DNA from: CAYRXM01 sp964449465
Lineage (GTDB): Bacteria > Chloroflexota > Anaerolineae > JAFGEY01
Assembly (NCBI GenBank): GCA_964449465.1
Contig: CAYVBK010000027.1
Coordinates: 5,685 to 69,684 of the forward strand
DNA length: 64,000 nucleotides
Reading direction: 5' to 3'
In this document: positions 17,406-24,735 of the stretch, piece after piece
Layout of the letters: each line of letters starts with the position of its first letter
How positions within the stretch are numbered: position 1 is the first letter of the stretch
The notes under the pieces: model-generated
The model's database searches: none
The model's input: only the letters and a program-made list of their open reading frames with translations
What the model was told of the DNA's origin: nothing
Translations under genes and position numbers: made by a program

Positions 17406-18749
17406 CTACATGTCGGCCTCGCCGACCGCTTCTAGTGCCTCGGTCAGCGAGCCAGAAGAACGTGCTTCGCCGCGAGTGACGCCCAGCATGCACAGCGCAG
17501 CCAGCACAAAAAAGACCGGCGTCACAATAAAAATCATGTTGTAATTTCGCCCGGCCAGATCAATGATCGCCCCGTTGAGGATGGGACCGACAATGGCCGC
17601 CAACTGCGAGGCCACATAATACAGCCCGGTAAATGTGCCAATACCCACATCCGACGGCGCCGTGTCCACCACCATCGGCAGCGAGTTGATGTTGACCAAC
17701 GCCCAGGCCACGCCGCCCAGCCCCAACGCCGCAGCCACCACGATCAGGTTGGGGACAAAAAAGCAGACGATCAACAGCAGGGCAAAGATCAACAGCCCGG
17801 CGATAATAGTCTTGCGGCGGCCCAACCGTACGGCGATCATGGCGCTGGGGATAGAAAAGGCGATAAAGGCGATAAACGAGATGGACGAGATCAGCGAGGC
17901 GCGGTTTTCGGGGATGTGCAGCACATTGACACCATACGAGGTAAAAAACGTCTCCACAGCGTTATAGCCGACAAACCAGGCAAAAATCGCCAGCAAGAGC
18001 AGCAGCAAGCTGCGCCCGCGCTCGCCGCGCAAAGCCCGAAGCGACTGCCGAATCCCTACCCGTTCATCCGTCACCTGCGCATCGAGGTGCCGCGGCTCGC
18101 GGATGGTGAGCCACAGCACGGCCACGGCCGCAGCCAGCAGCACGCCGGAAATAATGAACGGCAGCGTCTTGTCCAGGCCATACAACCAGGCTCCGGCCAG
18201 CGCGGCGATAATCCCTCCGACACCGCCCATCAGGTTGATCACCCCATTGGCCTGCGAGCGCAGTGGTGAAGGCGTCAGGTCAGGCATCAAAGCGATCACC
18301 GGCGTGCGAAAACAGGCCATAGACAGCAAAAAGAGGCCAATCGCCAGCACAAACGAGATAAACGTTCCCATCAACAGGTCCAGATTGCCGCTGTTTGCGA
18401 GAGGAATGGCCTTGACCACCAGAGGGATCAACACAAACGAGACAATGGCAACAGGAGTGCAGGCCAGGATAAAGGGCATCCGCCGGCCAAAGCGCGTCCA
18501 CAGACGGTCGCTCCACAGGCCGATCAGCGGCAGCAAAAACAGGGCCGCCACATTGTCCAGCGTCATAATCGCCCCGGCCCAAAATGCACTCAGGCCAAAC
18601 CCGGCCGTCTGCGCCGACAGGCCGGCGTCAAAAAGCGGATCGCCGGCCTGCAAAAAGATCGGCACATAATCGTTGTACAGCTTCCACATCACCGAAATGC
18701 CGAAAAAGCCGAAACCGATCAAAAACGTCTTTTTGTAATCCAGCTTCAT
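17406..18749 (-). CDS. MFS transporter, glycoside/sucrose-like (SLC45-type)
   Basis: This 447-residue inner-membrane transporter has about 12 hydrophobic segments. The loop 'GLWSDRLWTRFGRRMPFI' after the second to third helix is the MFS signature in the form seen in sucrose/glycoside:cation symporters. It probably imports a disaccharide or glycoside. I start it at the ATG at 18749, preceded by AAGGAGCTGAC; the in-frame start further upstream (18899) would run through the promoter. A strong promoter at 18796-18824 lies upstream. The nitroreductase follows after nine bases. The divergent neighbour is a beta-galactosidase-like hydrolase, which fits a shared sugar-use role. Confidence 0.9.
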   Translation of the reverse strand: MKLDYKKTFLIGFGFFGISVMWKLYNDYVPIFLQAGDPLFDAGLSAQTAGFGLSAFWAGAIMTLDNVAALFLLPLIGLWSDRLWTRFGRRMPFILACTPVAIVSFVLIPLVVKAIPLANSGNLDLLMGTFISFVLAIGLFLLSMACFRTPVIALMPDLTPSPLRSQANGVINLMGGVGGIIAALAGAWLYGLDKTLPFIISGVLLAAAVAVLWLTIREPRHLDAQVTDERVGIRQSLRALRGERGRSLLLLLLAIFAWFVGYNAVETFFTSYGVNVLHIPENRASLISSISFIAFIAFSIPSAMIAVRLGRRKTIIAGLLIFALLLIVCFFVPNLIVVAAALGLGGVAWALVNINSLPMVVDTAPSDVGIGTFTGLYYVASQLAAIVGPILNGAIIDLAGRNYNMIFIVTPVFFVLAALCMLGVTRGEARSSGSLTEALEAVGEADM

Positions 18750-18795
18750 GTCAGCTCCTTTGCAGAAAATGGGGATCAAAAGAAGGGATGTGCGG

Positions 18796-18824
18796 ATTAT
18801 GCGCCGAAACCGTGCTTCTGTCAA
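18796..18824 (-). promoter_or_regulatory. Sigma70-like promoter of MFS-nitroreductase operon
   Basis: On the minus strand, TTGACA (18824-18819) and CATAAT (18801-18796) are separated by 17 bases, close to consensus. The transporter ATG is 46 bases downstream. The same gap must also hold the promoter of the divergent hydrolase; TTGCAC near 18857 is a candidate -35, but no convincing -10 is visible. Confidence 0.72.
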
Positions 18825-18919
18825 GTGAGCATCCGCCAATTGTAACCACCTGCCCTTTTGCACCACTCTAACCAACGTGATGAATCGTCTTTTTTTCAAG
18901 TCAAGAAAGGAAATGTCTA

Positions 18920-20542
18920 ATGTCTCAAGTCAAGCGTCCTTTTACGATCAACGGGCAGCCCTTTTTCCCCATCGGCGGACAGGCGCGCAATTCCAGCGGC
19001 TATCACATCGCCGAAGCGGACACAGCTTTTCGAGCCGTGCAACTGATTCACGGCAACACGCTGGAAATCCCTGTTTATTGGGAGCAGATCGAGCCAGAAG
19101 AGGGCCGCTTTGATTGGGCCAGTGTAGACGCGCTACTGGCCCGCGCCCGGCAAGACGGCATCCGCCTGGTGCTGCTCTGGTTTGCCACCTGGAAGAACGG
19201 CGACATGGACTATGCCCCGGCCTGGGTCAAGACCAACCCGCAGCGGTTCCAGCGGGTAATCGCCTCTACCGGCAAAAGCACCTGGGTGCTGTCCTCACAC
19301 TGCCCGGAAAACCTCCTGGCCGACCAAAAAGCCTTTGTGGCCCTGTGCCGCCATCTGAAGGAACACGACAGTGACGAACGAACGGTCATCGCCTTGCAGG
19401 TGGAAAATGAGCCGGGCATCTTGGGCAGCGACCGCGACTATGGTCCCACCGGGCAGGCTGCCTTTGACAGCGCGGTGCCGACCGAACTGCTGGCACGCAT
19501 CCAGGCTGCCGGACAGGGGCGCATTTATGAGCTGTGGCAGCAGGCCGGCAGTCACACCTGCGGCAGTTGGGGCGAGGTGTTTGGCGCGACTGGCGGCGAA
19601 CTGCTGACCGCCTGGAGCATCGCCACCTATATTGACCGCATCGCTGAGGCCGGCAAAGCAGTCTATGACATACCGATGTATATCAACGTCTGGTTGGGTG
19701 AAGGCGGCTGGCGCGTGCCGGGCGAGAGTTATCCATCCGGCGGAGCGGTGAGCAAGGTGCTGGACATTTTCAAGTGGTTCACTCCGCACATTGACCTGAT
19801 CGCCCCCGACATTTACGTCGGCGATTCGCGCGGATACGAGGCCATGTGTGCCGCCTACAACCGCCCCGACAATCCGCTCTTTGTCCCCGAATCGGCGCCG
19901 GGTGGCTCGAACCCCTGGTTGATGTTCCGCGCCCTGGCCGACTATGATGCTGTGGGCTATGCCTTTTTCGCCATCGAACACATTGTGGCGGCAGATGGCA
20001 GCCTGCGTCCCGAATTTCAGCCGCTGGCCGATAGTTTTCGCTGCGCGGTGGCGGTCGTTCCGCTGCTGCTGCAATACCAGGGCAGCGGCCGCATCCATGC
20101 GGTGGTGCAAGAAGAAAACCTGGGCGCCATCCCGCTTTACCTGGATGGCTGGCTGGGGCTGGTAGATTTTAGCGACGATCAGGGCCATTGGATGCCCAAA
20201 GACTGGCGGCATATGCCGCCGCGCGTGGCCGCCCAGCCGCAGTCCGGCCCTCAACGCGGGCGCGGGCTGATCTTTCAAGCCAACCGCAACGAGTTTTACC
20301 TGATCGGCGGCGGCTATCGGCTCTATTTACGCCCGCTGCTGCCGCCGGAGCAAATGCGCGATGCCACCCTGTCCAGCACCTTTATGCTCACCCGCCAGGC
20401 ACACTATGTCAGCATAGACGAAGGTCACTTCGATGTCGGCGGTCAGTTTGTGATAGACCGCCGGCGCAACGGCGATGAGATTGACGGCGGTGTGTGGGTC
20501 GAGCCGGATGTGGGCGTTGTGCGCGCAATCGCCTGCGAATAA
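18920..20542 (+). CDS. GH35/GH42-like beta-galactosidase with DUF5597-type C-terminus
   Basis: This 540-residue protein is a clan GH-A glycosidase. An (alpha/beta)8 barrel starts with 'FTINGQPFFPIGGQARNSS' and 'VYWEQIEPEEGRFDW', followed by 'QVENEPG' (acid/base Glu near 162) and 'LFVPESAPGG' (nucleophile Glu near 323). The last ~170 residues form a beta-domain like DUF5597. It would hydrolyse beta-linked galactosides or related sugars. There is no signal peptide, so it acts on imported oligosaccharides, in agreement with the divergent MFS gene. AAAGGAAATGTCT precedes the ATG; a second ATG seven bases earlier is in another frame. The enolase-like gene follows after 12 bases. Confidence 0.88.
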   Translation: MSQVKRPFTINGQPFFPIGGQARNSSGYHIAEADTAFRAVQLIHGNTLEIPVYWEQIEPEEGRFDWASVDALLARARQDGIRLVLLWFATWKNGDMDYAPAWVKTNPQRFQRVIASTGKSTWVLSSHCPENLLADQKAFVALCRHLKEHDSDERTVIALQVENEPGILGSDRDYGPTGQAAFDSAVPTELLARIQAAGQGRIYELWQQAGSHTCGSWGEVFGATGGELLTAWSIATYIDRIAEAGKAVYDIPMYINVWLGEGGWRVPGESYPSGGAVSKVLDIFKWFTPHIDLIAPDIYVGDSRGYEAMCAAYNRPDNPLFVPESAPGGSNPWLMFRALADYDAVGYAFFAIEHIVAADGSLRPEFQPLADSFRCAVAVVPLLLQYQGSGRIHAVVQEENLGAIPLYLDGWLGLVDFSDDQGHWMPKDWRHMPPRVAAQPQSGPQRGRGLIFQANRNEFYLIGGGYRLYLRPLLPPEQMRDATLSSTFMLTRQAHYVSIDEGHFDVGGQFVIDRRRNGDEIDGGVWVEPDVGVVRAIACE

Positions 20543-20554
20543 GGAGACAACAAA

Positions 20555-21817
20555 ATGGTTGCCAAAATTCAAAATGTCCACGCTGAAGAAATTTTTGCCC
20601 AACGCGGCCTGCTCTCGCTGCGCGTCACCGTCACCACCGACACCGGCGCGCAGGGTGTTTCGACGCCTGAATCTGGCGTCTCGACCGGCGCACACGAGGC
20701 GGCCTTTTTGCTGGATGGAGGGGAGCGTTACAATGGACTGGGCGTGCGCCGTGCCGCCGAAAACATCAATGCCATCATCGGCCCGGCCCTGCGCGGCCTG
20801 GATGTGACTGCCCAGGGCGAGATTGACCGCCTGATGATCGAGCTGGATGGCACACCCAACAAGGCGCGACTGGGCGCCAATGCCATCGTCGGCGTGTCGC
20901 TGGCCGCCCTCGATGCGGCCGCCCACAGCGTCCATCTGCCGCTGTATCGCTACATCGGCGGCGTCAACGCCTGCACCATGCCCATCCCCATCGTCGGCAT
21001 TGGCACCGGTGGGCGATACCGCGATCCGGGCCAATCGCGCTGGTTCAAGCCCAGCTATGAATTTGCCGCCTATGGCGCGGGCAGCTATTCCAGAGCGATA
21101 GAGATGAGCTGGCGCTGCGCTCAAGAGGTCAAAAATCTGTTGCGCGCCCGCTACCCCGACACCTATCAGCCGGCCTATCACTCGACCAGCCTGGCCGGGG
21201 TGATCGCCCACGACCAGGAGCTGCTGGACATTATGACCGAAAGCATCGTGCGCTGCGGCGATGAAGGGCAGGTGGGCATTTATTTTGACTGCGCCGCCGA
21301 CTGTTATTACGAGCCAGAAATAGACCGTTACGTGGGGTTGTTTGGGCCGGGCGAGAAAACCCGAGACGAGGTGCTCGAACTGCTCAAACAATGGGTGCAT
21401 CGTTATCCCATTGTCAATTTGGAAGACCCGTTACACGAAGAGGATTTTGAGGGACATGCCATCGCCACCCGAGAGTTGGGCATCGAAGTCGTGGGCGACG
21501 ATCTGTTTACGACCAACATTGAGCGGCTGCGGCAGGGCATCGCCTGCGGCGCGGCCAACTCGATGGTGTTAAAGGTGACTCAGGTCGGCACGGTCAGCGA
21601 GGCACTGGCCGCCTGCCGCCTGGCCCTGAGCAATGGCTATAACGTTCACCCGTGCGGCAGCCGCGGCGACCAGATCAGCATCGGCGATTTTGCCGTTGGT
21701 CTCAACGCCGGGCAGGCGCGCGCCGCCGACCGCAACCGTCTGCTGGACATTGAACGCGAATTGGGCGCATCGGCAGTCTGGCCGGGCAAGGCCGCCTATA
21801 AAACCACCCGTCTGTAG
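20555..21817 (+). CDS. Enolase-superfamily protein lacking several enolase catalytic residues
   Basis: This 420-residue protein aligns end to end with phosphopyruvate hydratase. It keeps the 'STG' loop, metal-site 'FDCAADCYYE', 'NLEDPLHEEDFEG' and 'VGDDLFTTN', and the 'LKVTQVGT' lysine. The enolase 'GDEGGFAP' block (catalytic Glu) is replaced by 'STSLAGVIAHD', the 'SHRSGET' loop by 'HPCGSRGDQIS', and the C-terminal catalytic Lys region by 'GQARAADRN'. It is therefore unlikely to make PEP and may abstract a proton from another carboxylate such as a sugar acid. It follows the GH35/42-like gene by 12 bases (AAGGAGACAACAAA before ATG), which supports a catabolic role. Its TAG stop is formed by the first bases of a TGTAGGGGC repeat. 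Confidence 0.8.
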   Translation: MVAKIQNVHAEEIFAQRGLLSLRVTVTTDTGAQGVSTPESGVSTGAHEAAFLLDGGERYNGLGVRRAAENINAIIGPALRGLDVTAQGEIDRLMIELDGTPNKARLGANAIVGVSLAALDAAAHSVHLPLYRYIGGVNACTMPIPIVGIGTGGRYRDPGQSRWFKPSYEFAAYGAGSYSRAIEMSWRCAQEVKNLLRARYPDTYQPAYHSTSLAGVIAHDQELLDIMTESIVRCGDEGQVGIYFDCAADCYYEPEIDRYVGLFGPGEKTRDEVLELLKQWVHRYPIVNLEDPLHEEDFEGHAIATRELGIEVVGDDLFTTNIERLRQGIACGAANSMVLKVTQVGTVSEALAACRLALSNGYNVHPCGSRGDQISIGDFAVGLNAGQARAADRNRLLDIERELGASAVWPGKAAYKTTRL

Positions 21818-21906
21818 GGGCAAGGCTTGCCCTTGCCCTATAGGGGCAGGCATAAGACCTGCCCCTACACGCCCATCGGGGGGCAGGCATAAGACCTGCC
21901 CCTACA
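21814..21906. repeat. TGTAGGGGC palindromic repeat, copy 2 (composite)
   Basis: Two nested palindromic units lie between convergent genes, and 'GGCAGGCATAAGACCTGCCC' occurs twice. The outer TGTAGGGGC and GCCCCTACA ends supply the TAG stop codons of both neighbours (21815-21817 on plus and 21904-21902 on minus). It could fold into stable hairpins and act as a shared terminator. Confidence 0.85.
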
Positions 21907-23158
21907 CGTTATGGGTGGGTGGGCCAAAGCGACGGGTGATGCCCCACATGACTGCGGCGCCAGCCACGCTCAGGCCAGCGCCGAGCAGGAACAGGCTGCG
22001 GTAGCCCCATGCCGCCGCTAGATAGCCGCCGCCCAGGCTGATCGAGCCAAAGCCCAACCCCATGGCCATCGAAACTGCGCCATAAGCCAGCGTGCGCCAT
22101 TCGGCAGAGACAAATTCCATCTGAAACGATTGCAGGGCCGGCATCCACACCGCTGACAGCACCAAAACACCCCAAACGCCTCCGCTGGCCGCCGTCCAAT
22201 GCGGCCAGGCCAGCAGGATCAGGCTGACGGCGATGCCCAGCGTGGTCATGATCAACATCCAGCCGTGGCTGCGCCGCGCCGCCAGACGAGGCGTGAGCAG
22301 CGAAGCGATCATGGCCGCAAACTGCCCCACGCCGGTGATCAGGCCAATGGTCGAAACCGGCAGGCACAGATCGGTATCCAGGTAGGCGTTGTAAAAGGCC
22401 TGGCAGGTGGCCCAGCCGGCATGCCGCAAATAGATGTACAACATCATCCAGGCCACCGGCAGCAGGGGAAAGGGGCTGTGCGGCCTGGCCTCGCCTGTCG
22501 TAGCGACCGCAGCCGCCGACCGAACCCAGATCAAGGGAACGATGGCCGCCACGCTCAACACCGCGCTCACCCATAGCCCCAGCCGATAAGGCGATGGGTC
22601 ATCCAAAGTCTGCCCCAACCACCGCGCAAACCAATCGGGCAACATTCCGCCAAACACGGTGCCCAACAGGCTGCCCAACCCCGTCAACGCACCGTTCAAG
22701 GCATACGCGCTGCCGCGCTCTTGCGCCGTTGTGGCCGCCATCAAAGCCGGAGCCAGGTTGACGTTGAACATGGACCAGCCGGCAGTGAGAACCATGTGCG
22801 CCCCGATCAGCCACGCGCCCTGCGCCGCGCAAGGCGTCGCCCCCATCACCTGCTCGGCCAGTGGCAACAGACACATACCGGCCACAATGGCCAGGCTGCC
22901 GACCCCCATAATCGCCCGCGTGCCATAACGATTGCCCAAGGCGCCGCTGGGCAACCCCATCCCCATATAGGTGAACGCACTGGCCGCGTTGAACCAGCCC
23001 ACAAATTCCAGCCCATAACCCAGCCGCAGCACATATAGCACTTTGAGCAGCATTTGCACGCCGAAAAAGCTGACTGCCAGCATGCCCGACACGGCCAATA
23101 GCAGGCGCGCGTCGCGGCCCAAGCTGCGCCCCATGCCGATCCACCGCCATCTTGACAT
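21902..23158 (-). CDS. MFS-type membrane transporter
   Basis: This 418-residue protein has about 11-12 hydrophobic helices with a first-half signature 'SGALGNRYGTRAIMGVGSL' typical of the major facilitator superfamily. Substrate is not recognisable. The start ATG at 23158 is two bases after the stop of the membrane pseudokinase gene, so expression is probably coupled; an ORF start at 23233 would overlap that gene. It is the last member of the minus-strand run from the propeller-ATPase sensor. Its TAG stop lies in the TGTAGGGGC repeat. Confidence 0.85.
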   Translation of the reverse strand: MSRWRWIGMGRSLGRDARLLLAVSGMLAVSFFGVQMLLKVLYVLRLGYGLEFVGWFNAASAFTYMGMGLPSGALGNRYGTRAIMGVGSLAIVAGMCLLPLAEQVMGATPCAAQGAWLIGAHMVLTAGWSMFNVNLAPALMAATTAQERGSAYALNGALTGLGSLLGTVFGGMLPDWFARWLGQTLDDPSPYRLGLWVSAVLSVAAIVPLIWVRSAAAVATTGEARPHSPFPLLPVAWMMLYIYLRHAGWATCQAFYNAYLDTDLCLPVSTIGLITGVGQFAAMIASLLTPRLAARRSHGWMLIMTTLGIAVSLILLAWPHWTAASGGVWGVLVLSAVWMPALQSFQMEFVSAEWRTLAYGAVSMAMGLGFGSISLGGGYLAAAWGYRSLFLLGAGLSVAGAAVMWGITRRFGPPTHNV

Positions 23159-23160
23159 TT

Positions 23161-24735
23161 TCAATTCCGGGCCGGCGTTGGGGTGCTGGTCGGCACGGCC
23201 TGGCCCGGCTCGATCACGGGCAGCGCATCCCAATTGACTGCAAAGGTGAAACGCGGTGCAAAGACAAACCCGGTCACGCCGGCGCCGTTGCGCACATAGA
23301 GCCAGCGACCATACCGGGCCTCATTGGCCCGCCCCAAAATCGGCACCGACTCGTTTTGCCCCACCACGCCCACCTGGGTCGCATCGCCACGCGGCTCGAT
23401 AAAAATGGTCGAGGCCAGGTTAGCCACCGCCCACTGTGACGGGGTCGCCGTCGAGGTCGGCGTGGGCGGCAGCGTAGATGTCGGCGTCGGCGAAGGGGCG
23501 GCTGTAGGGGGCATAGTCGGCGTCGGCGACGGCGTTGGCGTCCAGGTCCACGTGGGCGACGGCGTGGGTGTCACCGTTGGCGTCAGGGTGGGCAACGGGG
23601 TAGGCGGGTAGGTCGGCGACGCCGATGGCACAGCGGTCAGCGACGGCAGTGCGGTGAACGGGCGCATGTCGGTTGCCGCTGCCGGCAGCCCGGTCGGATG
23701 CCCGGCCGACCGCCCCAGGAAGGTCGGAATGCCCCACACCAAAAGCAAAATCAACAGCAACCCCGCACCTCCCAGCAGCCAGATTGTCGGGCGAATACGG
23801 CGCGCCGACGGCGGCCGGCCCGGTATACGCCGGGGTTCTAGCTCCAGATCGATCACCTGAGAAGCAGGTTGTGGCTCTGGCTCTGGCGGGGCCATCACCG
23901 CCTTGATCGCCCGCACCATATCGGCTATGCTGCCAAAGCGGTCTTGGGGCGCGCTAGACAGAGCTTTGAGGATGATCTCTTGCAGACCTGGAGGCACATC
24001 TGGACGTATCTGGCGCGGCGGCGGCGGCAGCTCGACAATTTGCTTGACCACCATCGCCTGCAACGATTCGGCCTGATAGGGCAATCGTCCGGTGAGCATT
24101 TCGTACAGCAGCACGCCCAAGGCATAAATGTCAGAGCGATAATCGGCTCCCAGGCCTTGCCCCTGCTCCGGCGACAAATAGCCGGGTGCGCCGGTCAGCG
24201 CACCGCCACGCGTCAGCCCCAACCAGTTTTCCTTGATCGCCGCCATACCCAGATCGGCCAGCAGCGGATGGTTGCCGGGCAGCATAAAAATGTGTTTGGG
24301 ATCGAGATGACCATGACAGATACCTCGCCGATGGGCATAGGCCAGGGCATCGCCGATCTGACATGCCATATCTACGGCGTCGGCAACGGCAAACGGCCTG
24401 CCCATCTGCTGCGCCAAGACGGGCGATTCGACATATTCCATCACGATAAAAGGTCGTCCGTGATGCTCCCCCTCGCCCCAAACGGTCAGAATGTTGGAGT
24501 GATACAACTGAGACATAGCCCGCGCGTCGCGAGTCAGCCGGTCACGAAATGCCTCATCGCGCCCCCAAGCCGCCGAAAATATCTTGATCGCCACAAAACG
24601 ATCCATGCTGGCCTGATAGGCTTTGTACACCTCGGCCATACTGCCACTGCCTATTTTTTTGACAATTTGATATTCGCCCAACATCTGTCCGATCAAATCC
24701 ATACGGCCCTCGGCCCTCCATTCAAATGATCCCAT
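23161..24735 (-). CDS. Membrane Ser/Thr pseudokinase with SH3b-like extracellular tail
   Basis: The N-terminal ~300 residues are a Hanks-type kinase fold: 'IGSGSMAEVYKAY', 'VAIKIF', 'LADLGMAA' in place of DFG, and 'GAPGYLSPEQ'. The catalytic loop reads 'HGHLDPKH' (near residue 140) instead of HRDLKPxN. The catalytic Asp, Lys and Asn are all missing, so kinase activity is doubtful. One transmembrane helix (about 315-337) is followed by a long Thr/Pro linker (about 345-440) and a C-terminal SH3b-like domain ('GRWLYVRNGAGVTGFVF'). A typical PASTA region is absent. The start is the ATG at 24735 in a TGATG overlap with the upstream CHAT gene; a downstream ATG at 24702 is the alternative. It probably relays or scaffolds signals for the neighbouring CHAT system. 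Confidence 0.85.
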   Translation of the reverse strand: MGSFEWRAEGRMDLIGQMLGEYQIVKKIGSGSMAEVYKAYQASMDRFVAIKIFSAAWGRDEAFRDRLTRDARAMSQLYHSNILTVWGEGEHHGRPFIVMEYVESPVLAQQMGRPFAVADAVDMACQIGDALAYAHRRGICHGHLDPKHIFMLPGNHPLLADLGMAAIKENWLGLTRGGALTGAPGYLSPEQGQGLGADYRSDIYALGVLLYEMLTGRLPYQAESLQAMVVKQIVELPPPPRQIRPDVPPGLQEIILKALSSAPQDRFGSIADMVRAIKAVMAPPEPEPQPASQVIDLELEPRRIPGRPPSARRIRPTIWLLGGAGLLLILLLVWGIPTFLGRSAGHPTGLPAAATDMRPFTALPSLTAVPSASPTYPPTPLPTLTPTVTPTPSPTWTWTPTPSPTPTMPPTAAPSPTPTSTLPPTPTSTATPSQWAVANLASTIFIEPRGDATQVGVVGQNESVPILGRANEARYGRWLYVRNGAGVTGFVFAPRFTFAVNWDALPVIEPGQAVPTSTPTPARN

